DNA of 64,000 bases from Physcomitrium patens (taxonomy: Eukaryota; Streptophyta; Bryopsida; Funariales; Funariaceae): the NCBI RefSeq assembly GCF_000002425.4, contig NC_037271.1, positions 8,401,512-8,465,511 on the forward strand, read 5' to 3'. Under the pieces are notes generated by a model. That model saw nothing but the letters and a program-made list of their open reading frames with translations, made no database searches and had not been told where the DNA came from. Shown in pieces: positions 13,215 to 25,673 of this stretch (within the stretch, counting starts at the first letter, position 1; every line of letters begins with the position of its first letter). The position numbers and the translations under genes were made by a program.

Positions 13215-15326
13215 TGGGATGAAAAGCTATAGAAAGCTTTATATCCATCTTTAATATGTTAAAAAAAATTCTCCAAAATATTGATATAAATTGAGTTCTT
13301 TTATCAAATATAATATCTTTGTGTAATTCATGATAATGATAGATGTTATGAAAAAAAACTTAGTTGTTTCTTCACCTATGATTGATTTTGTATATAGTAT
13401 AAAAGAAGCCATTTTAATAAAATAATCTACCATCACAAATATAAAATCATATGAATTTGAGATTGCAAGATCTATGATAAAATCTATAGAAACAAAAGAC
13501 TATAGTTGTTTTGAAATAAGTAATGGCTAAAAAAGTCCATAAGATCAATGATGAAGAGTTTTGGATCTTGAACAAATATCACATAATTGTACAAAGTCTT
13601 TGACTATCTTTCACATTTGAGACCACCAAAAATCTTTAAATATTAGTTCTAAAGTTTTGTTGTATCCAAAATGTTTGGCTGCTAGAAAGTCATGACAAGC
13701 TTAAAGAACATGTAATCATGTTTTGCCTTTTGAAATGTATAATAATTTATTGAAGTAGAATAGATTATTTTAAAACTCAAACTTAAAAGTATTATAAGAC
13801 TTAAAAGAATTATTTTTGATATCTTGAACAAGAAGATAAGAAGACATACTTGATTGAATTTACTTGACAAAGCTTGAATCAACAATTAATGTTGATTTTA
13901 TTGCTCAAAGATGAAAATACTTCAACTTCAAGAAAAATGATCTTTGTTGATCAAAAGCTATATTCTCTTCTTTTGGTGCAAGATAAGAATATCAAGAAAG
14001 AACATTCAATAATCCTTATTATTTTTCAAATTTATAAGTAATCTTGAAACCAAATCTTAATAAAGACATACTCTAACAAGCTTAGTGATGATTTAAAACT
14101 TGTGTTGATATGAAGTACTCAAAGTTCTTCTGTTTTATGTACATAGTAATCGGATTAAAAGTACCTTCTAGGTAATGATACCATTCTTGAAATGAATCTA
14201 CAATTGTAAGAAGCTCTTTCTTGTAGATCTTCTAGTTAATCTCAAGTGCTCAAAAATTTTCTAAAATAAAAAGTAATTAGGTAGAGCTTATCATTTGCTC
14301 CTATTTGTGATAAAACAACATCTATAATAAAATCCAATATATTTGTTTCCATGAAGAAAAACTTAAAAAAATCAACTCAATACAAAATTGGTGTAAAAAT
14401 AAATGTTGTCTTTAAGTCTTTAAAAGATGTTTGTATTTCTTTACTCCACTTAATCTTATTTTTACATGTCAGACATATGAGAGGAGTTACAACTTAAAAA
14501 AAATTCTTAATGAAGATTCAATAATAATTGATAAATTCTAAAAAATATTATACAGCTTTAAATGTTATTAGAACCTTCCAATTCATGATAGTCTAGACTT
14601 TCTTAAGATCCATTATTAATCCTTTGTTGGAAATAATGTACCATAAAAAATCAACCTAAGTAGTATAGAATACACACTTTTCTATCTTTGCATATAATAC
14701 TACATCTTTAAGTTTTTGTAATACATAACAAACATGAAATTCATATTCTTCTATGTTTTTAGCGTAGATTAGAATGTCATCTAAATAAAAAGATGACAAA
14801 ATCATCAAGAAACTCACAAAAGACATCATTCATGAAATGTTGAATAATAGTTGGTGAATTCATGAATCCAAAAGATATGACATTATATTTAAAATATCTA
14901 TATCTATTTCAAAAAACAGTCTTTCACTCATTTATTTTTTTAATGTAAACTAGGTTTAATACTCTTTGTAGATTTATTTTTTTATAGATTTTTATTTAAT
15001 TGCATTAATCAAGAAGTTATGAAATCAAAGATAGGAGATATTTATTTTTGATAGCAATCTTATTAAATCCTCAATAGTCTATGTGCATCTGCAAAGATCT
15101 ATCTTTTTTCTTCTTAAATAAGATAGAAGCTCCTACTCAAGATTTTAAGTAGCATATAAAGTTCTTAGCAAAGTTTTTGTGAATGTATTCTACTAGTGCA
15201 ACCAATTTATTTTATAATAAGTTATTGATTAGGCTAAATGGTGGTTGAGCTCTTTCTTATAGATTAATTGTATAATTTTAGGGTCAATGCTTTAGAAGAG
15301 CATTTACATTTTTTTTTTTAAAACAT

Positions 15327-17845
15327 TTTCATATTATAATTTGGCTACTATGTGAATATATTATGTTTATATGTTTGATATAAAATTTATTAAATAATAT
15401 GGTAAGAGACATATTAGTGGATTTTAATTTGTTGTAGAATATAGTTAGATTATTATATTAAAAGGAAGTTGTTTAAAAGAACTACAAATCAAAATTACAT
15501 AACTTTATTTTATTTTTGATAGTAGCTTTTAAGATTAATTTTAATTGATAGTAACTTTTACATATTTGAAGTCATCTTTGTTTGGTATTGGTGACTCTTG
15601 AAGTCTTACTTAGTTTCTTTTATTTGATATTTAGGACATATATTATATAAATCTCATTAAAGAAAGGATTGGAGAGAGATCTTGGTAGCAAAAAAAAAAA
15701 AAATTATGGCATCTATGTGGATGAATGGAGATGGATGATGAAAATCTCTATTGCTATTGATCAAAAATCATACCCAATGGACTTTAAGGAGGCTACCAAT
15801 GGCCTTCTAGGAATTAGAGTTACTCTTTTGACGCCATTCAAAATTTGGAGGCTTGAATTAATAAGTTTAGGTTTTTGGCTTTGATTTTGGTATAAACTTT
15901 GTATAATTTTGAATTTATATGAAAGAAATATGGATGCTCAAAGTTAAGGTGTCAATTTTGTACCTACTATCACTCTTCTAAACAATGTGTAGATTTGAAA
16001 AGCAATAAGGAATCGGCAACCAGAGTTAAAAAAAAAAACACTTTATTGGCTACACTTTTTGCATATTTTTTAATAAATTCCAAGTTGGAATGAAGGAGAT
16101 ATTGGAAGTTAAAGTCAATGCTTCAAATCTAAGGATAGTAAGTAATCTGATGTCATGATGTAAAATAGCTAATAGGTGAAAAGATGAAGAAAATATTATA
16201 TTTTTGGAGATCTTATTTCAAATATATTATAACAAATTATTTTTAAAAAATAGATAATAGTCAAGGAGTAGAAAAATTAAAGATTCTAATATTGCCTTTT
16301 TATAAAATAGGCTTCTACTCACTCTATAGGACCATAAATAGAGCAAAATAAGGTAGATTAGAAAAAAAACAATATAGATACTTTTGAAAAAAAATTAAGA
16401 GTATTTTTCAGCAAAACTTATTTAGAAAAACTAGATGTTGATATTGAAAGAAGGCCAATTATGAACCAAGGTCGAAATCAGACCTGAGGCACAAAATCAA
16501 GCTCCAACAATGATTCTAAGGTTTTTAAAGAGATAAAAGAGTAGGATTAGAGAGCACACTTGATAAAATTTTAATGAACATTTTTTTTAAGTGATTTGGA
16601 TTTATATTGACTTCGTAAGAGCTTTGTAAAGTCAAGGTTTGTTTTGGGTGACTCTAAATTTGTGAAATAAAATGAGAGATATATTTTGAAGAATTTTGTA
16701 AGATTAGCGATAGATCTACAAATGAAATTTTGAAGGTTTGTCGGTTTATATGTGTTTAATATATTTTGTGAGTTTGAGCTTGATTGAAGGGTTGGATCAA
16801 GGCTTACTGAGGTTTAAGTGGGTCGAGGTCTCAAAAAGTAGAGTTTTAAGTTCAGTGAGGATTTCTAAGATTTTTTGTAATCTATCAATTGGATTGGAAG
16901 AAAAATTATGTATGTGAGTTGTAGACCTATTTTCCTATATTTTGAAAAATTTGAAAACAATTGAATGGTTCAATAAGAAAATATTGATGTTAAAAATTTA
17001 ACATTTAGATTGAAGAAGAAGACCAGCCAATGTCTGAGCAAATATTAGGATTGATCTTATTTTTGGTGAGTTTGATCTTCTTCAAAATATTTATACTTAT
17101 TTTTAACTTAATTTTTAAGAAGTGTGTAAATTTTGTGTTAAAATCAATGGTTCATTCATTAATTATTGAGGTTTAAATTTGCTATAGGAATTATTTGGGA
17201 TTATTTAGGATTTGATTAGGATTTGTTTAGGATTTATTTTGGATTTGACTAGGATTTGATTAAGATTTGGCTAGGATTTTTTAGGATTTGACAAGAATTT
17301 GATTAGATTTTAATTAAGATTTTTATTTTAAAATTTTATTAAAATTTTTATTTTAATCTATTTTTGAATTCTATATTATTTCTTTATGATTTCTTTAAAG
17401 ATTCTTTAAGAATAATTTGTGTTTCTTACATAAGTCCTTTAAAATTTTGATTGAATTTGATTGATATTTGATTATATTTGCTAATCATTAATTGTGATTT
17501 GTTTAAAAATCTATTAAAGTTGTTAAGACTTGTTATTGCAATTTTCCTTTTATCTTCCATAGCTAGGTGTTTGGTACATTTTCAAGCCAAACTTCACGTA
17601 ATACAACAATATTATATAAACATTTGAAAAAAACTAACCAATTGGATCAAGAGATATGAATTTTTAAAGTTTGGAAAGAAGAAATCTTTTGTGGAAAAAA
17701 TATGTTTTGAAGGATTTTGCTATAATTTGAGTATTTTATACAAAATGAAGAGATTTCAGGAGCTAAGACTTTATGTATAAGTTAAAGATAGAATAAAATA
17801 CTTATTGGTGATTAGCTAATAAGTTAAAATTAAACTCTCTATTAG
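15327..17845 (+). repeat. LTR of family R2, copy b, interrupted and 3'-truncated
   Basis: The first part, 15327-16150, matches the start of other R2 copies (TTTCATATTATAATTTGGC at the edge). The second part, about 17609-17845, matches their end ('aattggatcaagagatatgaattt', 'taaactctct'). About the last 45 bases of the unit are missing, and some 150 bases of the host element E2 are missing at the junction. A separate 1.46-kb insertion (16151-17608) lies between the parts. Confidence 0.65.
16151..17608 (+). repeat. LTR-like unit nested in R2b
   Basis: 1,458 bp starting TGTCATGATG and ending TCACGTAATACAACA. Its termini resemble those of R2 but most of the body does not match any other copy in the window. 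It carries a run of 'ggatttg' variants near 17200-17320. TG...CA ends and no coding sequence suggest a solo LTR of a sister family. The flanks TCTGA and ATATT do not match, and about 250 bases of R2 are missing here, so insertion was accompanied by or followed by deletion. Confidence 0.5.
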
Positions 17846-18252
17846 TAAAGATTTGGATATATTAGGCTTATCTATTTCTACTTCACTATCAAAATTTTGT
17901 ATTAAACTATAAGAAAAAATAAGGTTATAAAAAATCCAATTTATTTGAGGATTATATTTTTTTAACCATGATAATCCTAAAATAATTGGATTAAAGGGAG
18001 ATCTTATCATATTAAATATTACTAAAGTATTATGATTTTTAATTTCTACATCTAAAGAAACAGTCTTATAAATAATGTCTATAAAAGATATCAAACGATT
18101 ATCTATGATTTCTACATATATAGATTTAATTTTCTTGACTAAAGATATTTCTTGTTTTTTGATAAAGTCTTTGTATATAAAATAGGCTAAAGCTCTTGAA
18201 TCTAATAATATAAAGACTTTGTGATTATTAAGTCCTAAACATATATATCTAT

Positions 18253-18781
18253 TGTAGAATAGGTAAATAAACTTTGTAGTAAGTTACTAGTTGGTTATTG
18301 ATAACCTTGAGAATTAGACTGGTAGTTAGGTAGTTTAGTTGGTAACAGTAGGTTGTTAGTGGAATAAATAGTTAAGAATTCAAAGGATCATAATCTTTGG
18401 AATCCATCGGCTGACGGATCACCTTTATGGTAGGATAAATAGGTTGAGGAAAGAGAGATCGGAGCCAGACTATGAGAGTCATAAGCTGGGATAAGCTTGG
18501 TGCTACTTCTTTGTTTTCTTTATTATTTGCTTATGAAGAATTGTGATTGAGAGAAGTATTGTTGAATTGATAATTGTAGAATAGATTATGGATTGAATTA
18601 AGATAAAATTAGTAAGCCTCAGTGTTTTGTAGTTTGATACTTGATTTCAAATAGCCAGAATACAGTCAATTGTGACACTAACAGACCCAATTCATATAAT
18701 TAGTCTTTTCTTGTATTCAAACCCATCTCTATTAGTTCAATTGCTTTGATATACTGAAGCTTGAACACAATAAGAACAACA
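18253..18781. repeat. Solo LTR with perfect TCTAT target duplication
   Basis: 529 bp, TGTAGAATAGG...AACAACA, flanked directly by TCTAT at 18248-18252 and 18782-18786. It sits in the protease/gag junction of E2, and the E2 sequence is continuous when it is skipped. Base composition is less AT-rich than the surroundings and CpG is kept ('catcggctgacgg', 'agatcgg'), so it is younger than E2. On the opposite strand it begins TGTTGTTCTT and ends CTATTCTACA, a pattern common in Ty1/copia LTRs. Family and orientation are inferred, while the boundaries are seen directly. Confidence 0.85.
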
Positions 18782-20160
18782 TCTATTATAAAATAAGGTA
18801 AAAGATCTAAAAAGAGAATAGAAACTTTATTAAGTATTGTATATGATTCCAACCACATGATTCCTATTGTAGCTGGAAAAACTTTTATTCCAATACATCA
18901 TCTTCTTTAGTATTTGTGCTCTTCTTATTCTAATTGAGTTGCTTCTTTAGATAATCTTGAATAGTATATTTAATTTTTCTACAATATAAGCATAAATCTT
19001 TTTGACAATATTAAATCATTTTTTGCTCCATGAGGGATTTAAAACGTACTATATTAATTTGCATTGGTTTTGGCCTTGATGAATAAGTTTCTGAAAACTT
19101 GAGAATTATCATCATAACTTGAGTTATTTTTCTTCAGCCAGATCTTTATTTTTGATACCTTTCAAATAATTGATTGTTGCATACAATAGCTTGATCAATA
19201 AATTATTTCAAAGATTTAGCCTTGAATATTGTCAATAAAAAATCTTTGATATTATTCTTCAATCCATATCAAAATTAATTAATAAAGACTTTGTCATTCC
19301 AATCCATGTCACAAGCAATATTTTAGAATTCGGTATCATATATGGTCGCTAACTGTGGTTCTTGCCATAAAAATAAGACCTTGATCTCTACTATTCTTTT
19401 TTAATTACTTTCTCTGAATGTAGCTGTAAACACTTCTAGAAATGAATTCAAATTATAAAATAATTACAAATCCTTTTCCATTAAAGGTACATATCAAAAA
19501 AAAAATACTTCTAAATAGAAATGCATCTACGAATCTAACTTGAGTAAATCCATCAAGGTATTGGAAGAGATGCAATTTTAAACAGAGCTTAACTTATTGC
19601 AAAAATCCTCAAAATTTTGATTTCATTCCATTGAACTTATTTGGCATACTAATTTGTGTCTCTATTATACTTGTAGAAATAAAACTTCTTAGCTTTGGTT
19701 GTGAAGTCAATTTACTTGTTTCCTTCAACTACACAACTTTTTGTTATAAGTTTTGAACTTCTTCTATAGGCATAGGATTAGTATTTCTATAGTTGGCATT
19801 GATGATGCATAAAATTTCCACTCCAAGAATATTGATAAGTTTATAAAGATCTGCAATAGTTACAAATCTATTCTTAATTCTATCAAATATAGTATCCATA
19901 ATTTTTTCTTTTATTTTAAATAACTTAATATATCCAAAAATCAAATTAGATGAAAGTAGTCTACAACCTCTAATATTGAATAAAAATTTCTATAAAGAAG
20001 GATAATCAGCTTTTTTTAAAGAAAAAAATTAATATTAGGAAACTAAATAATTTTTTTAAGGATGAAAAATTTGTAACCTTCAAAATATAATGATAGAAGT
20101 GGAATAATATATTTACTTTTAAAACAAGACAAGAATAAAAATTTAGCACTCTTATCAAAC

Positions 20161-20690
20161 TATCAGGGACACAAAGCTTGAAGAAAGAAATCCTCAATAC
20201 ACTCTTATGTCATTCAAAAGAACTTAAAATTCATTCAAAGATGGTATAGTATTAAATTAGAATGGCTATTGTCAAAAACAAAAAAAATTGGAAAATCTTG
20301 AAATAAGATTAAAGACTAGAAAGGCATTAAAAAGAGTGAAGAAGGTTTTGTTCTTGCTTTCATATATACTCTTTACTATGAATTATATAGAAATATCCAA
20401 TAGGACTTCCAAAACATGTTGACTTTAGAAGACATTTATCTTAACTTGTAAGGCAAGTTTTCTATATGTATCCCATATAGTTAATTTTTTTTGTAAGTAA
20501 CCAATATGTGATTAACTTATTGACCAATTTTCTATCCTATCAATCAATTAAAAATACATGTTAAGTCAAAATAGTGGCAATGAAGCTTCTAGGAAGCTAT
20601 TCTAGAAAATATTATGAAATAAATATATTTTTACTTATTTTTATTTAATCATATAGGTAAATATCATAGTAAATATGTATATCCATGACA
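20161..20690 (-). repeat. 5' LTR of E2
   Basis: 530 bp, begins TATCAGGGACAC (TG decayed to TA) and ends CATGACA, matching 10155-10683. It lies at the high-coordinate end because E2 is on the minus strand. The gag region of E2 adjoins it on the left. Confidence 0.75.
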
Positions 20691-21190
20691 TGTTGATGGC
20701 GAGGAATTTTTTATCTTGAAGAAATGTTACATGATTGTATAAAGTCTTTCACTACCTTCCACATTTGAAGCCAACAAAAATCTTTCAATATTAGCTCTAA
20801 AATCTTATTGTATCCAAAATATCAAGTTGCTAAAAAATTGTGACAAGCTTAAAGAACATATAATCCTACTTTGTATTTTAGAATATATAATCATTCCTTG
20901 AAATAGAGTAAATTATTCTTAAATTCAAATTTAGAAGTCTCATAATACTTAAAAGAATTATTTTTAATATTACTAATAAAAAGATTAAAGGATTTTTTTT
21001 AATTGAACTTGCTTGAGAAAGATTGAATCAACAATTAATATTAGTTTCATTGCTCAAAGATGAAAATGCTACAGCTTCAAGAAAATTATTCTTTATTAAT
21101 TAAAAATTACAGCTCCTTCTTTTGTATAAGATAAGAACATTTAAAAGAGGCATCTAACAAAGCTTATTATTTTTCGGATTGATAAGTAAT
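20691..21190 (-). mobile_element. Right piece of relic E0 (integrase to RNase H end)
   Basis: Minus-strand chromovirus sequence that continues the 10076-10154 piece across E2. It matches E3 at about 23930-24430: the integrase N-terminal zinc-binding region, the linker, and the RNase H end. It stops at the composite microsatellite near 21190. Broken fossil. Confidence 0.7.
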
Positions 21191-21192
21191 CT

Positions 21193-21224
<32 letters not shown>

Positions 21225-21232
21225 CACACACA
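21191..21232. repeat. Composite (TA)n(GA)n(CA)n microsatellite
   Basis: Consecutive runs of TA, GA and CA dinucleotides. It marks the abrupt end of the E0 relic. Confidence 0.9.
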
Positions 21233-21548
21233 TGTTTATTAATTTGATTTGTTTTTATTTTTTTATTTTTAAAGAATATAATTTAAATTTTATTGAATAT
21301 ATAATAATTATAATAGTAATAATAAATTTATTAAAAAAGCTTATAATTTAATATCATATTATTTATTTTCTTAAATAATATATTTTTTCTATTTGTATTT
21401 GGGCTATCACCTCCATCCACAATTTCATCATCATTTATTCTTCACATTTGACTTTACTTATTCTACTATGAATAATTGTATCTCTCACACTTCTACTACC
21501 TCATTTAATTATTTGTTAATTTTTATACCATTTGCTTCTATTTTTGTG
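21233..21548. other. AT-rich spacer before E3
   Basis: About 315 bases with no ORF and no match to other repeats in the window. It ends at the E3 LTR (TGTCAAAG at 21549). Confidence 0.4.
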
Positions 21549-22263
21549 TGTCAAAGATAAGAACTTAATAAAAATAAAGAAACAAGTGAGATTTTTCTCA
21601 AAGAAAGATGACAAAATAGAAATAACTTAATATGTATATTAAGAAAGAAACTAGAATGACTTGCCAAAAGACAAGAAAACCAGAGACCCTTGAAACTAGA
21701 CTAGAGCAAAAAAGAAGTTGACAAGAGTGAAGAAGGCTTCACTCTTGTCTCTATATGTATTATCTAATTAGGAGTTATGTGGCAATGTTCTATAAGACTT
21801 CCAATATGTGTTGACTTTGTAGGACACATGCCTTGACTTACAAGGCAATTTTTTCTACGTGTGGGCCACATAGTTAGCTTGGTCTTCAAGCTAACAATAT
21901 GTGTGGCACATGGCCAACTTGTTGACCACGTTTATAATCCAAAAAGCCAATTAAAGACATCTATAAAATCAAAGTAGTGTCTATTAAGCTTCTAGGAAGC
22001 TTCTATAGCAAATGTTATATAATTAACTTATTTTTACCTACTTTTACTTACTTCTACCTATTTATATATATAATAACTGACTTCCATGTGTATATCCGTG
22101 ATACCTATCAATCAAGTATAAATACATGTAAAGTCAAAGCAACATCTATGAAGCTTCTAAGAAGCTACTCTAGAAGATATTATGAAATTAATCTATTTTT
22201 ATATATTTCTACTTATTCATATTACCTAGATAACAATTACAGTAAATATATGTTTGTAACATT
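21549..22263 (-). repeat. 3' LTR of E3, chimeric
   Basis: Starts TGTCAAAGATAAG. The first about 550 bp match the E3 5' LTR (36793-37340) and end near 'gtatatccgtgata'. A second partial LTR piece then follows (about 22103-22263) that repeats the block 'gtaaagtcaaag', 'gaagcttctaagaagct' and ends 'gtttgtaacatt'. The whole is therefore longer than the roughly 530-bp LTRs of its relatives and looks like two LTRs joined by deletion or recombination. Confidence 0.6.
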
Positions 22264-25200
22264 ATCTCCACTTTTTAGGGACAAGTTCCATAAAGAGTGG
22301 TGATCACATGTCGAGAGAGTCTAAGATGCAACAAATTATTTTTGCCACATACTCTGATCTTTGTTCTCTTTGAGGATAATTAATAAGGCCTCTCTACCAT
22401 CAATAGTGTCCCATACCACGGCGGGAAGACCACCCAATTATTTGATCATTGTTGAGACCTTTATAACTTCTTTCAAAAAAAACATTTAGAACATCATTAG
22501 GAATTGTTCCTACCTCTAATAAAATCACTAAACATCGGGACTTCCTTCCAAGGTCATGATACCAAATAGGTTGTATCTCGCCATCTATTCGAAGAGGAAC
22601 AGGTTCTTCTTGAGGATCTTCATCTCAATTGCATGGTCTTGAAGGTTGTGACAATCGTAATGTCTCATCCGATATGTCATCAAATGAAGGCTCTTGAGTT
22701 GAATCCGTTAGGTATTGGTTCTCCATCTTTTCAGCTTCACAACTACAAAGAAGCTACAAACAAGGATTGAAAGTAGAATGTTATCTTGTTTAGATCTTGT
22801 TTCTTTTATAAGAAAGGTTTTTATCTTGATTTTGATGGATGTCATCTATGAAAAGCCTTGACCACCTTTGCTCCATTTATAAGATTTTTTATTGACTCCC
22901 ATGTGTGTTCACTAATATCATATCCATGCCAATAGATAAGATATTCCAATTTATTTTGGTGCCGCCTTGAATCTAAGACTTCTTCTACTTTAAACTCTTC
23001 ATTATTGTCTACTTCTATAGGACAAGGTGGAGCTTGTCTTCTTCTTGATATGTCTACTGTCATGTATGGTTCAAAAAAAAATACATGGAATATTAGATGG
23101 ATTTTCATTGACTCTGGTAGGTATAAACGATATGCAACTAGATTGATTTATATAGAAATAGAAAATAGCCTAAGCATTTGATAGTCCAACTTGTCACAAT
23201 GACAAGAGATCTTGATATTGCAACAAAGTAATCATACCTTGTCACCCATGTAGAATGGTGGTTATTCCTTTCAATAGATATTTGCATTGATCTTTTGTTG
23301 TTCTTGAGCATCTTTTAGCTACGCCTTCATTGTTGCATGTAGCTCTAACAAATGATTTGCCAAATCTTTCGCTACAGGATTATCAACTTTTGAAAAGTCA
23401 AAAGTATCAAGTTGTGGATGATAACCATAATTGGCAAAGAAAGGTATTTATTTTAAAGAAGAATGTACCGTGTTATTATAAGTAAACTTTGTCAAAAGGA
23501 AAAGAGTTGTCTAATCATCTTGTTGATAGTTGATGGTACATCTTAAATAATGCTCCAAAACTTGATTAACACGCTCCGTTTGTCCATCAGTTTGAGGATG
23601 GAATATCAAAGATAGTCTTATATCTACTTTTAGAATCTTGAAAAGAGTCTTACCAAAATCTTGATACAAATTGAGTTTCCCTATCTCATATAATATCCTT
23701 GAATAATCCATGATAGCGATAGATATTGTCAAGAAAGAGCTTAGCTATTTCTTCACCTGTGATAAATTTTGTACATAATACAAAATATGCCATCTCGGTA
23801 AAACAATCTACTATCATGAATATAGAGTCATAAGAATCCGAGATTAGAAGATCTATGATGAAATCCATAGAAATTGAAGACCATGGTTGTTCTGGAATGA
23901 GTAATGGTTGAAGAAGCTCGTAAGGTTGATGACAAGGAATTTTTGATCTTAAGCAAATATCACAAGATTATACAAAATCTTTGACTTCTTTCCACATTTG
24001 AGGCCACCAAAAGTCCTTGGATATTAGTTCCAAAATTTTATTGTACCTAAAATGTCCTGTTGCTGGAAAGTCATGATGAGCTTGAAGAACACGTAATCGA
24101 GCTTCACCTTTTGGAACATATAGGTGTCCCTCAAAATATAGTAGATTCTTCTTGAATTCAAACTTGGAAGTATCATGAGACTTTGAAGGATTTTTCTTAA
24201 TATCACAAATAAGAGGATCAGAAGACATACTTGACTGAACTTATTTAATGAAAGTTGAATCAATAGTTAGTGTTGATTTCATTGCTCGAAGATGAAGATG
24301 CTTTGGCTTCAAGAGAATTATTTGTTGTTGATCGAAAGCAGCATCTTCTTCTTTTGTTGCAAAATAAGATTGTCTAGAGAGTACATCTGATAAACCTTGT
24401 TGTTTTTTTGGTCGATAAGTGATCTTGAATTTAAATCTTGACAAAGATATACTCCAATGGACTTGGAGATAATTCAAAAGATGTGCTGACATAAAATATT
24501 TAAGGTTCTTCTGATTCGTATGCACTGTGATTGAGTTAGAAGCACCTTCTAGATAATGGCACCATTCTTAAAACAAATCCATAATTGCAAGAAGTTCTTT
24601 GTCATGGATCTCGTAGTTGATCTTGGCTGCTAAAAATTTTTTGGAATGAAAAGCTATTAGATGAAGTTTATCATCTATTTCTATTTGTGACAATATGGCA
24701 CCTAAAGCAAAGTCTGATGCATCTGTTTCTATAAAAATTAGCTTTCAAAAATCAACGCAATATAAGATTGATACAAAAACAAAGACTTTCTTCAAAGCTT
24801 CAAATGCTACTTCTGCTTCTTGATTCCATTGAAGTTTGTCTTTACAAGTCAAATGTGTAAGTAGAGCTGCAACTTGACAGAAGTCTTTGATGAAGATTCG
24901 ATAATAGTTGACAAATTCCAAAAAGCATTGGACATCTCTTACCATTTTTGGGATCTTTCAATCCATAATAGTTTAAACTTTCTTAAGATCCATCATAAGT
25001 CTATTTTTTGAAATGATGTATCCTAAGAAGTTGACTTGAGTAGTGTGAAATATACACTTTTCTATCTTAGCATAGAGTCCCGCATCTCTTAGTTTTTGTA
25101 ATACATGATGAATATGAAGTTCATATTCTTCTATATTCTTAAAATAGATTAAGATGTCATCTAGGTAACATACAACAAAATCATCTAAAAACTCCCAAAA

Positions 25201-25673
25201 GACATCATTCATTAAATGTTGGAATACTACTGATGCATTTGTAAGTCCTAAAGGCATGACGTTGTATTTGAAATGTCCATACTTTGTTCGAAATGCAATC
25301 TTCCATTCATCTCCTTTTTTGAGGCATACCAGATTGTATGCTCATCATAGATCTATTTTTTTATAGATCTTAACTTGATTCAACTGATCAAAGAGTCCAG
25401 ATATCAAAGGTAGTAGGTACCTATTTTTTATAGTAATTTTGTTGAGTCCTCAATAATCGACACACATCCGTAATGATCAGTCTTTTTTCTTCACAAATAA
25501 AATTAGAGCTCTTGCTGGAGATTTGGAATGGCGTATGAAGTTCTTAGCCAAATTCTCTTCAATATATAAACCTTGAGTTCAGCCACCTCATTTTGTGATA
25601 AATTGTAGATTGGTCCAAATGGCAGTTGTGCTCCTTCTTGATGGTTAATTGAGCAATTATAAGAACACTATTT

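Larger units (their letters stand above)
10155..20690 (-). mobile_element. Ty3/gypsy chromovirus relic E2 with both LTRs (old, broken)
   Basis: Minus-strand fossil. From high to low coordinate: 5' LTR 20161-20690; gag about 18790-20030 with a knuckle near 18960-19010; protease about 17845-18252; reverse transcriptase about 14550-15326; RNase H about 13990-14500; integrase about 11420-12010 and 13215-13960; chromodomain about 11270-11400; small extra ORF region about 10860-11150; 3' LTR 10155-10683. Insertions: R1b 12011-13214, R2b 15327 to about 17845 (itself containing another unit), and a solo LTR at 18253-18781. Many breaks; C-to-T decay is evident from the scarcity of CpG. Confidence 0.85.
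10076..21190 (-). mobile_element. Older chromovirus relic E0, two flanks of the E2 insertion
   Basis: Only two pieces remain: 10076-10154 and 20691-21190, both minus-strand. The left piece matches the integrase sequence that reads 'ccatggttgttctggaatg' at about 23881 in E3. The right piece continues at exactly the next point ('gttgatggcgaggaattttt') through the integrase zinc-binding region to the end of RNase H. E2 therefore inserted into E0. The flanking pentamers TATTG (10150-10154) and TGTTG (20691-20695) agree at four of five sites. Broken fossil, the oldest layer in this part. Confidence 0.75.
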
